Shown here: piece after piece, positions 1 to 7,936 of the stretch
Numbering within the stretch: the stretch's first letter is position 1
Layout: every line of letters begins with the position of its first letter
Assembly: GCA_041906145.1 (NCBI GenBank)
Contig: JAYRJU010000010.1
Span: forward strand, 1-64,000
Source: SHVO01 sp041906145
Lineage (GTDB): Bacteria; Pseudomonadota; Alphaproteobacteria; Rhodospirillales; Rhodospirillaceae
Direction: 5' to 3'
Length of the DNA: 64,000 bases
Made by a program: the position numbers and the translations under genes
Notes under the pieces: model-generated
Databases searched by the model: none
What the model was told of the DNA's origin: nothing
What the model saw: only the letters and a program-made list of their open reading frames with translations

Positions 1-898
1 AAGTTACGCCTTGCGGCGCGAGTTGAGCAACAGGCTCCGTCACGGAGCCATTCGCGAGCGCAGTGACGGGGCCTGTTGCGGTGATCTGTGCAGCGAATGC
101 CGCGGGTGTCCGATAACTCAGCGACGAATGCGGCCGGGCCGTGTTGTAGTCCGCCACCCAGGCTGCAATGGCCTGGCGAGCATGGGCCAGGCTCAGAAAC
201 AGACTCTCGTTCAGCAGCTCGTCGCGCATCTTGCCGTTGAAGGATTCGATGTAGCCGTTCTGCATTGGCTTGCCGGGCGCGATGTAGTGCCACGCGACGC
301 CTTGGTCCCTAGCCCAGGCGAAGATGGCATTCGATGTGAACTCCGTCCCATGGTCGGACACGATCATGGCCGGCTTGCCGCGCTGAGCGATGACAGCCGT
401 CAAGACGCGTGCGACCCGCACCCCGGAGATTGAGGTATCCGGGATCGCGGCCAAGCATTCCCGAGTGACGTCGTCGGCGATGTTGAGCACGCGGATGCGG
501 CGACCGTCAGCCAGCTGATCATGGACAAAATCCAGCGGCCAGCGCGCATTCGGCCGCGCCTCGATAAGTATCGGCGCCCGCGTTCCAACGGCACGCCGGC
601 GGGCCTTGCGCTTGCGGACGGCCAGGCCTTCCTCACGATAGAGCCGATAGATACGGTTGATGCCCGAGGGCTCGCCCTCGCGCCTGAGCAGGATGAATAG
701 GCGACGGTAACCGAACCGCCGCCGTTCATTGGCAAGATCGCGCAAGCGTGCCCGCAAGGCCGTCTCCGGTGGCCGGCGTGAGCAATACCGGATGGTCTTA
801 CGGTCAGCTGCAATCACGGCACAGGCCCGACGCTCGCTCATCTCAAAACGTTCCTGGAGATGAGCAACAGCTTCCCGCTTCGCGGCGGGCCCTACCAT
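1..898 (-). CDS. IS3-family transposase OrfB (DDE integrase core), 3' end outside window
   Basis: Translating the minus strand from the ATG at 898 gives 299 uninterrupted residues that run off the window start. The catalytic core is complete: D123 (WPLDFVHD), D182 (VSDHGTEF) and E218 (NGYIESFNGK), with exactly 35 residues between the second Asp and the Glu, the DD(35)E signature of rve integrases. An HTH_21 region precedes it (residues about 45-100). The start overlaps the last codons of orfA in the -1 frame, so the active OrfAB transposase is probably made by frameshifting on the eight-A run. Only a few C-terminal residues are missing. Confidence 0.9.
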   Translation of the reverse strand, partial: MVGPAAKREAVAHLQERFEMSERRACAVIAADRKTIRYCSRRPPETALRARLRDLANERRRFGYRRLFILLRREGEPSGINRIYRLYREEGLAVRKRKARRRAVGTRAPILIEARPNARWPLDFVHDQLADGRRIRVLNIADDVTRECLAAIPDTSISGVRVARVLTAVIAQRGKPAMIVSDHGTEFTSNAIFAWARDQGVAWHYIAPGKPMQNGYIESFNGKMRDELLNESLFLSLAHARQAIAAWVADYNTARPHSSLSYRTPAAFAAQITATGPVTALANGSVTEPVAQLAPQGVT

Positions 899-1158
899 TT
901 TTTTTGCAGTAGCTCGCGAAGTGCGGACGCATCGAGAACAGACTCTGCCAGCGCCTTCTTCAGCTTCGCATTCTCGGCCTCGAGCTGCTTCAGCTTGCGG
1001 GCATCCGATACATCCATACCGCCGTACTTTGCCTTCCAATTGTACAGCGTCGCTTCGGAGATCCCGTGTTTGCGGGCTAGGTCACCGGTCTTTGCCCCGG
1101 CTTCATGCTCCCGCAGAACCGCGATGATCTGCTCCTCCGTAAACCGCTTCCTCTTCAT
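892..1158 (-). CDS. IS3-family transposase OrfA (helix-turn-helix)
   Basis: The 88-residue product starts MKRKRFTEEQIIAVLREHEA and has the HTH_Tnp_1 helix-turn-helix followed by a leucine-rich coiled coil (KLKQLEAENAKLKKALAE), the usual IS3 OrfA layout. It binds the element ends and regulates transposition. I chose the start at 1158 rather than the longer 1197 form because AGGAGGG sits 8-10 bases upstream. The gene ends in CAA AAA AAA TGG TAG. The run of eight A is a likely slippery site for -1 frameshifting into orfB, which begins inside it. Confidence 0.9.
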   Translation of the reverse strand: MKRKRFTEEQIIAVLREHEAGAKTGDLARKHGISEATLYNWKAKYGGMDVSDARKLKQLEAENAKLKKALAESVLDASALRELLQKKW

Positions 1159-1429
1159 CTGTCCGTCCCTCCTATTGGGGCCGGACTCTAACTCCACCTG
1201 GAGGAAATTCTCAGTGGCAGGTCACCTTGAATGAGATGCTCAACGACCTCATTCTGGCACACTGATGCCATCGGGGGCCGTCCACCCCAACATCTTCATC
1301 ACCTATGGCACCCTAAATTGCCCAAGCACTTCGTACGTCCTGATTTCCTGTGGCCAGTCGGAAACAAAAGTGGGCACTCTCACAGTGAGTGCAAATAGGC
1401 CGAGGCCGACAAATTAATGGGGCTGCAGA

Positions 1430-1885
1430 TTGAGCAACGCTACGTCGAGGGACTCTAACTTCCAGGCCCGCGTTAGAGATAGCTTCGCTAAGCAGGGGCT
1501 GATGCGCACCTTGGGTGCTTCACTGGCGAAAATCTCGGCGGGAGTCGTTGAGATTACCCTGGTGGCGGACGCGTCGATTTGCCAACAGCATGGTTTTGTC
1601 CACGCTGGCGCGCTAGCTGCCATAGCAGACTCTGCAGCCGGGTACTCGGCCCTAAGTCTCATGCCCGCAGGTGCAGGCGTTCTGACAACAGAATACAAGA
1701 TCAATCTATTGGCTCCCGCCAAGGGCCCTCTGATTTGCGCCCGAGGTCGAGTGATTAAGGCCGGCAGAACGTTAACTTTGGCGCAGACCGAGGTGTTTAG
1801 TGGCGAAGGTAAAGCTGAGAAGTTGGTGGCGCTACTGACTGCAACGCTCATGACAGTCGAAGGCCGCGAGGGTATCGAAGATTGA
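1430..1885 (+). CDS. PaaI-like hotdog-fold acyl-CoA thioesterase
   Basis: The 151-residue protein matches single-domain hotdog thioesterases of the PaaI/YigI type. The motif HGFVHAGALAAIADSAAG at about residues 54-71 carries the HG-FVHAG signature and the central helix, and the C-terminal strand pattern (ARGRVIKAGRTLTLAQTEVF) is also typical. These enzymes hydrolyse acyl-CoA thioesters in the cytoplasm; the substrate cannot be read from sequence. The start is a TTG because an in-frame stop lies just upstream at 1415 and there is no earlier ATG. No obvious ribosome site is seen, so the start is tentative. It stands alone beside the IS element, with no operon partner. Confidence 0.8.
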   Translation: MSNATSRDSNFQARVRDSFAKQGLMRTLGASLAKISAGVVEITLVADASICQQHGFVHAGALAAIADSAAGYSALSLMPAGAGVLTTEYKINLLAPAKGPLICARGRVIKAGRTLTLAQTEVFSGEGKAEKLVALLTATLMTVEGREGIED

Positions 1886-2197
1886 GCCATATTGCGGAAC
1901 ATTCCTTACCTATGTGCAGCGCGCAATTTTGAGCGCCAGCGTGCAGCTCCAACGGTGCCCAACACTTTCATCCCCTACGGCCCCCCCATTCCCCCCAATA
2001 AAGACGCGCACGCACACTCAAGGGCCCTCCGCCCGCAGTCATCCACCGTCATATTCCGGCGGGAGATAATCCCCATTCGCCAGTCGACGCTCCCTCGATA
2101 ATGCGGCCGGTATCGCCCCGCCTCGTGGTCCTCGTAAAGGCGTTTCGCGAGCATGCACCTCGCCTCCCTTGGCACTATGGCGGGGGAGCGAGCCTAT
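1886..2197. other. Intergenic stretch with no convincing gene
   Basis: About 310 bases between two gene ends. It contains C-rich runs around 1980-1996. Short open frames exist on both strands but have neither ribosome sites nor recognisable products. I see no RNA gene or clear hairpin. Confidence 0.5.
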
Positions 2198-3421
2198 TCA
2201 GGCGCCGCGCAGAAGCGCGCCCAGACGCGAAGCGATTCCGAGCGGGCGCTCAACTTCCATAACTTCATCCACCCAAGGCGAGCGGCCGTTCTCCGGTCTG
2301 AATTCAGTGCGAATGTCGTGGGCGCGGCGTCCGTAAATCAGCGACGACAGGAGCCACTGAATCTCAGCTCCTCTTGTATTGGCGCGGAAAAGCGCAGGAA
2401 AATCCCGCCGCGCTTCCGAATGCCACCAAGTCAGATAGCTATGCCGGGCCTTGGCGTAGGGATCAGGGAATGATTGCTGCAGGTCCTTACGTAGCCGATA
2501 GACAAGGCGCTGTTCGCGTGAGATCGGCTCACCATTCTCGAAGGTTCCGAGCGCCCACGAGGGGTCGTAGGGGATGGCGGTTTTGGCGAGCGCGGTTTCG
2601 GCCCGGTACCAATCGGTCAGACCGGACGCGGCGTCCTGGCCGGCGATCACAGTATCGTTGGCGCCGTTGTCGACCTGACTAAAATGATAGAAACCGAGCG
2701 GCTGACCGTCGACCGTCATGCCCGAAGGCGGCGTACCGGCAAGGCGTCGGGCCGCAAGATTCCAAGGCGCGACATTGAACCTCGAGGTACGAAGGACTGC
2801 AACCCGATCAAAGAAGGCCGGCACGAAATCGATCCAACGTTGATCGGTGTATATCCCGCTCGGGATATCTTCGCGGCAGAAATGGTAGAGCCTGTCGGCC
2901 CACCAGTCGGCGAAGGCGCGGCCTTGCGGCCGCGCGGCGACGCCGATAAAGCCAAGATTATAAATGCCGTGCTGGGACGTGCATAACTCATTGGCGATCA
3001 CACCCTCAATGGTCGTTTCGGCCACGGTGAGATGCGGCGTGAGGGCGATGTTGTTTTCCTCGAGCGCCACTTCGATTTCGCGGAGCGGCGAAAACACGGC
3101 GATGTCGGGGTCGAGGTAGATTGCCGAGCTGCAGCGGGGCCGGCGGAGAAGCCGGCGCAGCATAAAAGGCTTCATCGCGGTGGCGAGCTCGATCAAGGTA
3201 TGGCCAAAAGCCCACGGCCGCCAATTGGGAATGGCGAGTTCGTTGAGGCAATGAACTTCGTCCGCGGCCACATGATGCGACGCTACCGGATTGTTTGGCG
3301 CGTCCGCGAGAGCGAGGTGCAGTCTCCAATCAGGATGGATACGGCGTAGGGTCTGGAACAGCACTCTCACTTTTGGCAGATAGTTCGCCGCCGCGATTGT
3401 GAAGACGTGAGTTTCGCTCAT
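2198..3421 (-). CDS. GT-A-type glycosyltransferase
   Basis: The 407-residue protein has an N-terminal nucleotide-sugar-binding pattern and a DPD motif at residues 104-106 (YLDPDIAVF), the metal-binding DxD of GT-A glycosyltransferases such as family 8. A conserved middle block (YNLGFIGV, TDQRWIDFVP, NVAPWNLAAR) is shared with bacterial glycosyltransferases found in polysaccharide loci. It probably transfers a sugar onto a surface glycan in the cytoplasm; donor and acceptor are unknown. Its ATG at 3421 overlaps the TGA of the upstream methyltransferase/deacetylase gene (ATGA), so the two are translationally coupled. Longer reading of the frame to 3562 lies inside the upstream gene and is not used. 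Confidence 0.8.
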   Translation of the reverse strand: MSETHVFTIAAANYLPKVRVLFQTLRRIHPDWRLHLALADAPNNPVASHHVAADEVHCLNELAIPNWRPWAFGHTLIELATAMKPFMLRRLLRRPRCSSAIYLDPDIAVFSPLREIEVALEENNIALTPHLTVAETTIEGVIANELCTSQHGIYNLGFIGVAARPQGRAFADWWADRLYHFCREDIPSGIYTDQRWIDFVPAFFDRVAVLRTSRFNVAPWNLAARRLAGTPPSGMTVDGQPLGFYHFSQVDNGANDTVIAGQDAASGLTDWYRAETALAKTAIPYDPSWALGTFENGEPISREQRLVYRLRKDLQQSFPDPYAKARHSYLTWWHSEARRDFPALFRANTRGAEIQWLLSSLIYGRRAHDIRTEFRPENGRSPWVDEVMEVERPLGIASRLGALLRGA

Positions 3422-4971
3422 GTGGGCCTGTAGGCGCGGTGGGCTGCGGCGCGGAGGAGTGTCAGGATCAGGCGCAAAGGCCCCGTGATGAGTGAGGGCC
3501 CGGCGCGGAGGAAACTCCGCATACGGCGTGATATTGCCCTCAAGGGCGCGGTCACCTTCCAAGACGTCGAATTGCGCATATCCGCGAGCTGGCGACGTAT
3601 TGCGCGCTCGGCGGCATCGGCGAGATGACGCTCGTTGTCCGCCCAGTGGAAGCGTAGCGGGTCATTCGCCAGTTCCTCTGCGGAGACGAGCAGATAACCT
3701 TCCGCCGCGCCAATATGGGCGGGCAGCGTATAGGTTCGAAACCGGTTGAGAGCGCTGATGTGTTCGTCGTATCGCTGGCGTTGCAGCTGCGACTGGTAGC
3801 AGCGCATTGCGGCCGTCTTCTTTTCCATAACAGGCGTGATATCGACGAGGGCGTTGGGATGGACGGGCGCGCTAATTTCGTAGAGCGCGAGGCGCACACC
3901 GGCTCCCGCACGCCGCACCGCCTCGATCGTAGCGCGGGCGATGCCCCGGTGATCGGGATGGAGTTCCTCCAGTGATGGGGCATAAATGAGATCCGCATCC
4001 GCAATCGCTTCCTTTATGCGGGCAACCAAGGCCTCGCAGTACACGAGGCTTCTGTCGGCAAGGCTCCAGAATTCGGGCTCGCCGACACCAAGAATCCGCG
4101 CCGCCGCCCGGCTCTCCTCCTGACGCCGGCGAACGACCTGTAGGCGGTGATCGCCCTCAAGCTGCCCGCCGCCGTCACTGAGGATGACGACGCGCACGGG
4201 AACGCCCTCATCGACGTGACGCAGGATGGCGCCTCCGCAGCCGTAGGTCTCGTCGTCGGGATGAGGCGCCAGCACCAGCACTGACCTTGCCGGTAGCGTG
4301 CGAACAGCCTTGTAGGGCATAAGGCTGACTTCCTGCAGCTCATGATCCGGTACGGGCTTCGCGCCGGCATCCGCGGACGTATAGGCCGCGATAACACAAT
4401 CCTCGCCCCAATATGAGCCGACACAGGCGACGCGATCGAGCTGATGCATGGTCTTGTTCCATTCCCGCATGATTGTCTCGGCGCCGGCTGTAAGCCCCCA
4501 GCGCGCAACGGTCGTGTCCACAGCCGACCCAAACACCAACAGCCCGCCCGGCGCGAGCTTCCGCGTGATGGCCATCACGACGCGGCGGACCGTATCGAAA
4601 TCCGGCAGGTAGGCGAGCACTTCCGCCACAACAATGAGATCGAATGTCCTTCCTGCAGCAAAATCGGCGGCGATCGATGCTTGCTCCCACGTCAGCCCTT
4701 CTCGGCGGCCGACGAAGGCCGCCGCGCGTTCGATCGCTTCAGGCATGACGTCGACGACGTGCAGTTCGCGGCATTGACGGGCTAGAAATCGGGTGAAGAA
4801 CCCGGCGGCGCAGCCGATCTCGAGGCCGTGGCGAAAAGGCCCCCGCGCCGCAATCATATTCAGCATGAGCGCGTAACGCTGATGCTCGAATGGATTGCCG
4901 GAGAGTTGCCAGGGATCAGGCGAAGACAGCTCGGTCTGCAAATGGTCGCAAACATCGATTTGTAAGCTCAT
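3418..4971 (-). CDS. NodS-type methyltransferase fused to PIG-L/LmbE deacetylase
   Basis: The 517-residue protein has two enzyme domains. Residues about 1-200 form a SAM-dependent methyltransferase of the NodS type (GNPFEHQRY, then the SAM loop LEIGCAAGFFTRFLA). Residues about 230-440 form a LmbE/PIG-L zinc deacetylase with APHPDDETYGCGG at about 235-247 and a second metal motif ELHPDH. NodS methylates a deacetylated chitin-oligomer amine and PIG-L enzymes remove N-acetyl groups, so the fusion could deacetylate and then methylate one amino sugar; this is inference. A basic tail with STSWKVTAPLR is common in polysaccharide enzymes. The start at 4971 is preceded by AGGGGAGG. It is the first gene of an operon with the glycosyltransferase. 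Confidence 0.85.
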   Translation of the reverse strand: MSLQIDVCDHLQTELSSPDPWQLSGNPFEHQRYALMLNMIAARGPFRHGLEIGCAAGFFTRFLARQCRELHVVDVMPEAIERAAAFVGRREGLTWEQASIAADFAAGRTFDLIVVAEVLAYLPDFDTVRRVVMAITRKLAPGGLLVFGSAVDTTVARWGLTAGAETIMREWNKTMHQLDRVACVGSYWGEDCVIAAYTSADAGAKPVPDHELQEVSLMPYKAVRTLPARSVLVLAPHPDDETYGCGGAILRHVDEGVPVRVVILSDGGGQLEGDHRLQVVRRRQEESRAAARILGVGEPEFWSLADRSLVYCEALVARIKEAIADADLIYAPSLEELHPDHRGIARATIEAVRRAGAGVRLALYEISAPVHPNALVDITPVMEKKTAAMRCYQSQLQRQRYDEHISALNRFRTYTLPAHIGAAEGYLLVSAEELANDPLRFHWADNERHLADAAERAIRRQLADMRNSTSWKVTAPLRAISRRMRSFLRAGPSLITGPLRLILTLLRAAAHRAYRPT

Positions 4972-5321
4972 TCGGCCGCCGCCTCCCCTTCGGCAGTAAT
5001 GACGCGCCATTCTCCGCATGCGTTCGCAAGTTGTGAAGAAAACATTCACTGCACGCCGTACATACGTGAGCGCATTCGCGCTTTTGTAAGGGAGTCCCTT
5101 ACGGGCCACCTTTTATTTCGTAAGAACGGTAGGGAGCTTTATGCAGTGCGACATCTGATGTGGACGTCCTGCTTGCGCATGCGACACATGCCGGTTTTAC
5201 GTATAGCTCACTGGAGAGGTCACACTCGGATTCGCGTGTGAGAGGACGACAGAAACCACGACGACGACAGAAAACCGCCCATCTGGACCGAACGCGCCCC
5301 GCCCGCATGAACGGCGGACGC
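4972..5321. other. Upstream region of the polysaccharide operon, no gene seen
   Basis: About 350 bases between the start of the methyltransferase/deacetylase gene and the end of a small upstream gene. It must hold the operon promoter on the minus strand, but I could not pick -35/-10 boxes with confidence. A hairpin TCACAC-N10-GTGTGA at 5220-5241 is the only clear symmetry; it has no T-run and could be an operator or a weak terminator. Confidence 0.4.
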
Positions 5322-5501
5322 CTATTCGCGCGGACTTTCCGGCTGCGCCTGCTCTTGCTCCGCCTGATCGGCCAGACGTTTCCATACGAGAGACACACGC
5401 AGCAGATCGTCCCGCGTCGGCCCGCTCATGTTGGCCGCCAGGTCGATCAGTTCCTGCTCGCGTGCGCGATATACAATGATGCGCGCTTTGTCCGAGGTCA
5501 T
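5322..5501 (-). CDS. Small conserved-type hypothetical protein, 59 aa
   Basis: The frame begins MTSDKARIIVYRAREQELID and encodes a highly charged, helix-forming peptide with no signal peptide or membrane segment. The YRARE-EL-DLAA pattern resembles short helical proteins that are widespread and uncharacterised in alphaproteobacteria. I chose the ATG at 5501; a GTG at 5516 would add five residues. No strong ribosome site is visible. The codon pattern (GC-rich third positions) supports coding. Function unknown; it could also be a chance frame. Confidence 0.5.
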   Translation of the reverse strand: MTSDKARIIVYRAREQELIDLAANMSGPTRDDLLRVSLVWKRLADQAEQEQAQPESPRE

Positions 5502-5587
5502 ACGCGAACTTAACACAGGATAAGTTCGTGGGCACGCACCGTCACTTACTCAAAATGAGTCATTTACGGTGTGAGTGCTCTAAGGCG

Positions 5588-7687
5588 TTACTGGGAGTCG
5601 CGCATCTGCAACACCTGCTCCGGAGAGGTGACCAGGGAGACCGCGCGATCAACCGCGGCCAATTCCCGGATTAGAGCGGGCAGCTCCAACGCAATTTTTT
5701 CCAGAGAAATTCCATCCGTCTCGATGCGGGCCGCCAGATCGGCTGCGCGGACAGCGCCGAACTGGCGGCATAACCCTTTAATCGTGTGCGCAAGTCGCTT
5801 GGCGCGAAAAATGTCATGCGCCGTTTCGGGCGACCGCAGCTGACCGATGTAATCCCGCAGGCTCTTCGAGAACGATTGGAGAAGAATCACGACGGAGTCC
5901 GGTCCGATTTGATCGGCGAGCTCGAGCAGGTGCTGCTTGTCCCAGAAAATCGCTTCCTCTCGTGGCGAGGTAGACCGACTGTCTTGGTGTTCATGCGGCC
6001 CGCTCGCGCAGTACCGGTTCATAGCGTCCGTCAGCTCGGGCCAGTTGACGGGCTTGCCTACGACGGCGGTCGCGCCGGCGGCCAGGTAGATCTCGCGATG
6101 TTCCGGCGCGATGTCCGCTGTCACCGCGATGATGGGTATGCCTTTTTTCGCCCCCCCGTTCGCGCGGATTTCACGCAGCGCGTCGACACCGTCCATCTCC
6201 GGCATGTGCATGTCCATAAGAACGCAATCGTACGTGTTCGCTCGAACAGCGTGTACCGCTGCCAATCCATCACCCACGGCGTCTACGCTATGCCCCCACT
6301 TCCGCAGCATCGTTTGGAGCAGGAAGGAGATGGTTTCATTGTCTTCCGCCACGAGAATGCGCAGCGTCCGCACCGCCGGCGCCGCCTTCGTGACATTCTC
6401 CTGCGCCTCACTGAGAGTGGCCGTCCCGGCCGCCGCGACCGGAACAGAAATAGTGAAGGTGGTTCCCACATTCTGCTTGGACCGGACCGTGACGGTTCCT
6501 CCGATCAACTCCACGAGGCGGCGCGTGATCGTGAGGCCAAGTCCCGTGCCTCCGTATTTCCGGTCACGGGTTTGGTTGGCTTGGACGAAGGGCTTAAACA
6601 GCCGCGCCAACGCGTCAGTGTTGATCCCTATTCCAGTATCTTGAACCTCGATCACCAAATGGTTGGGGGTGAGGCCGTCATTGCGAAAGCAGCGCACCGT
6701 CACGGCCCCTCGCTGCGTAAATTTCACCGCATTACTCACGAGATTGAGGACGGCCTGGCGAATATGGCCGGCGTCGGCGACCACTTCGTCGCCCACGTGC
6801 GGGGATATCTCTTGCGTCAATAAAATGCCCTTTTGCGCGGCGAGCGGCGCGAAAAGAGAGCAGACGTCGGACACGAGACCCCGAGGACTGAAGGCCACGG
6901 GATGAACCTCCATCTTCTCAGACTCGATCTTGGAAAAATCGAGGAGGTCGTTCAAAAGGCCCAAAAGCGAACGGCCCGCATCCGAAATGCGTCTCACCTT
7001 CTCTTTTGCAACGCTCGTCAGCTCGTCGGAGGCAAGGAGATCGGCCATGCCCAGGATGGCCGTCATCGGGGTGCGCAACTCGTGACTCATTGTCGCCAGG
7101 AATTGCGACTTCGCATTATTGGCGGACGTTGCGCGTTGGCTCTCCTCCTGAAGTTGGCGTCTGTATCTGTTCACAGCGACGAGAGGCGCAAGCGCGGCCA
7201 CAATCAGTGAAGCGGTGTTGGCAATCCAATTCGTCGGTGAAAGCGGCGGAGGCACGATCGGATGAGGCAGGGCATGAAAGTAGATGGCCGCGTAAATGAG
7301 GGCGATGACGCTTACACTCAAAATGGCGATCCGGATTCCGGTACGTTCGCCAAAAAAGACGGTCGCCATAATACAAGCCGAGACAAAAAACTCGATCCGC
7401 GTCGGCGTGCCAAACGACACGTGCCCCGCCGCGCCGACGGCAAACATTACGACCACAACGAGCCCGGCGCGGATCGCGAAGCCGAGGCGCCGCCGAAAAA
7501 AGTAAGCTCCGGCGAGCGCGCTCACCATCACGATGTGAACCACCATAATGGGCAGAAATCCGAATTCGAAAATGCGACCGAGCGACAGAGCAACGGCCGG
7601 GATCCCCAATACGACGGTCCATTTTAGGACCGTGTCGCATACTTCCGAGCGGATATCCGCCAAGTTGGCATCGGAGGCGTATGACAT
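5588..7687 (-). CDS. Membrane hybrid sensor histidine kinase with receiver and Hpt domains
   Basis: The 699-residue protein has about six N-terminal membrane segments (residues 20-175), a HisKA dimerisation domain with the phospho-accepting H202 in MSHELRTPMTAI, an HATPase domain (DTGIGI, GGTGLGL), a receiver domain (VLMDMHMPEMDG, phospho-Asp near residue 540) and a C-terminal Hpt domain (LAHTIKGLCRQFGA). This is the full BarA/ArcB-like phosphorelay layout, so it should pass phosphate His-Asp-His to an outside response regulator. No regulator gene is adjacent. The sensing part is a plain membrane domain with no PAS or periplasmic loop. I place the start at 7687; the frame stays open to 7846 but that part is basic and low in signal. 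Confidence 0.88.
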   Translation of the reverse strand: MSYASDANLADIRSEVCDTVLKWTVVLGIPAVALSLGRIFEFGFLPIMVVHIVMVSALAGAYFFRRRLGFAIRAGLVVVVMFAVGAAGHVSFGTPTRIEFFVSACIMATVFFGERTGIRIAILSVSVIALIYAAIYFHALPHPIVPPPLSPTNWIANTASLIVAALAPLVAVNRYRRQLQEESQRATSANNAKSQFLATMSHELRTPMTAILGMADLLASDELTSVAKEKVRRISDAGRSLLGLLNDLLDFSKIESEKMEVHPVAFSPRGLVSDVCSLFAPLAAQKGILLTQEISPHVGDEVVADAGHIRQAVLNLVSNAVKFTQRGAVTVRCFRNDGLTPNHLVIEVQDTGIGINTDALARLFKPFVQANQTRDRKYGGTGLGLTITRRLVELIGGTVTVRSKQNVGTTFTISVPVAAAGTATLSEAQENVTKAAPAVRTLRILVAEDNETISFLLQTMLRKWGHSVDAVGDGLAAVHAVRANTYDCVLMDMHMPEMDGVDALREIRANGGAKKGIPIIAVTADIAPEHREIYLAAGATAVVGKPVNWPELTDAMNRYCASGPHEHQDSRSTSPREEAIFWDKQHLLELADQIGPDSVVILLQSFSKSLRDYIGQLRSPETAHDIFRAKRLAHTIKGLCRQFGAVRAADLAARIETDGISLEKIALELPALIRELAAVDRAVSLVTSPEQVLQMRDSQ

Positions 7688-7878
7688 GATGGCCGCTTTT
7701 CGTTGCGTTGGAGGCCGACTACAGGCGGAGACCGCCCGATGGATTGCCCTGCTCGACAGAAAACCGTACGGGAGGGCGCGTGTGCTCGCCTTGATGGCGA
7801 TCAATCCTTCCGGCGAACGCGCGATGCGACATCGCGGGTGACGCACGAGGCGCGGCGCTCAAGCCGACAAGAGAGAAC

Positions 7879-7920
7879 TTGGGGTCAAAATCCATCCTGC
7901 GAAATGGAGCCTGACCCCAA
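7879..7920. repeat. REP-like hairpin TTGGGGTCA...TGACCCCAA
   Basis: An inverted repeat of nine bases (TTGGGGTCA / TGACCCCAA) encloses a second one (TCCAT / ATGGA). It lies directly after the stop of the amidase gene on the minus strand. The GGGGTCAGGCTCCATTT composition resembles intergenic REP elements moved by RAYT transposases. It could equally serve as a terminator for the amidase gene, although no T-run follows. I saw no second copy in the window. Confidence 0.5.
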
Positions 7921-7936
7921 TATATCCCAATATAAC

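Larger units (their letters stand above)
1..1224 (-). mobile_element. IS3-family insertion sequence, cut by window start
   Basis: Two overlapping minus-strand reading frames, an HTH orfA and a DDE orfB, define an IS3-family element. The upstream end probably lies at 1224, where the minus strand begins TGACCTGCCACTGAGAATTT, a typical IS3-type terminal sequence (TGA start). The other end lies before base 1, so the second inverted repeat and the target duplication cannot be seen. Both frames are intact inside the window, so the element may be functional. The subgroup (IS407/IS51-like) is inferred from the orfA type. Confidence 0.88.

Noticed and set aside
1229..1254. GAATGAG/CTCATTC inverted repeat beside the IS end as a target site duplication
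   Set aside because: It is an inverted, not a direct, repeat and lies wholly outside the element; the other end is not in the window.
1975..2175. 66-residue minus-strand frame
   Set aside because: No ribosome site, no recognisable product and C/G-rich low-complexity sequence.
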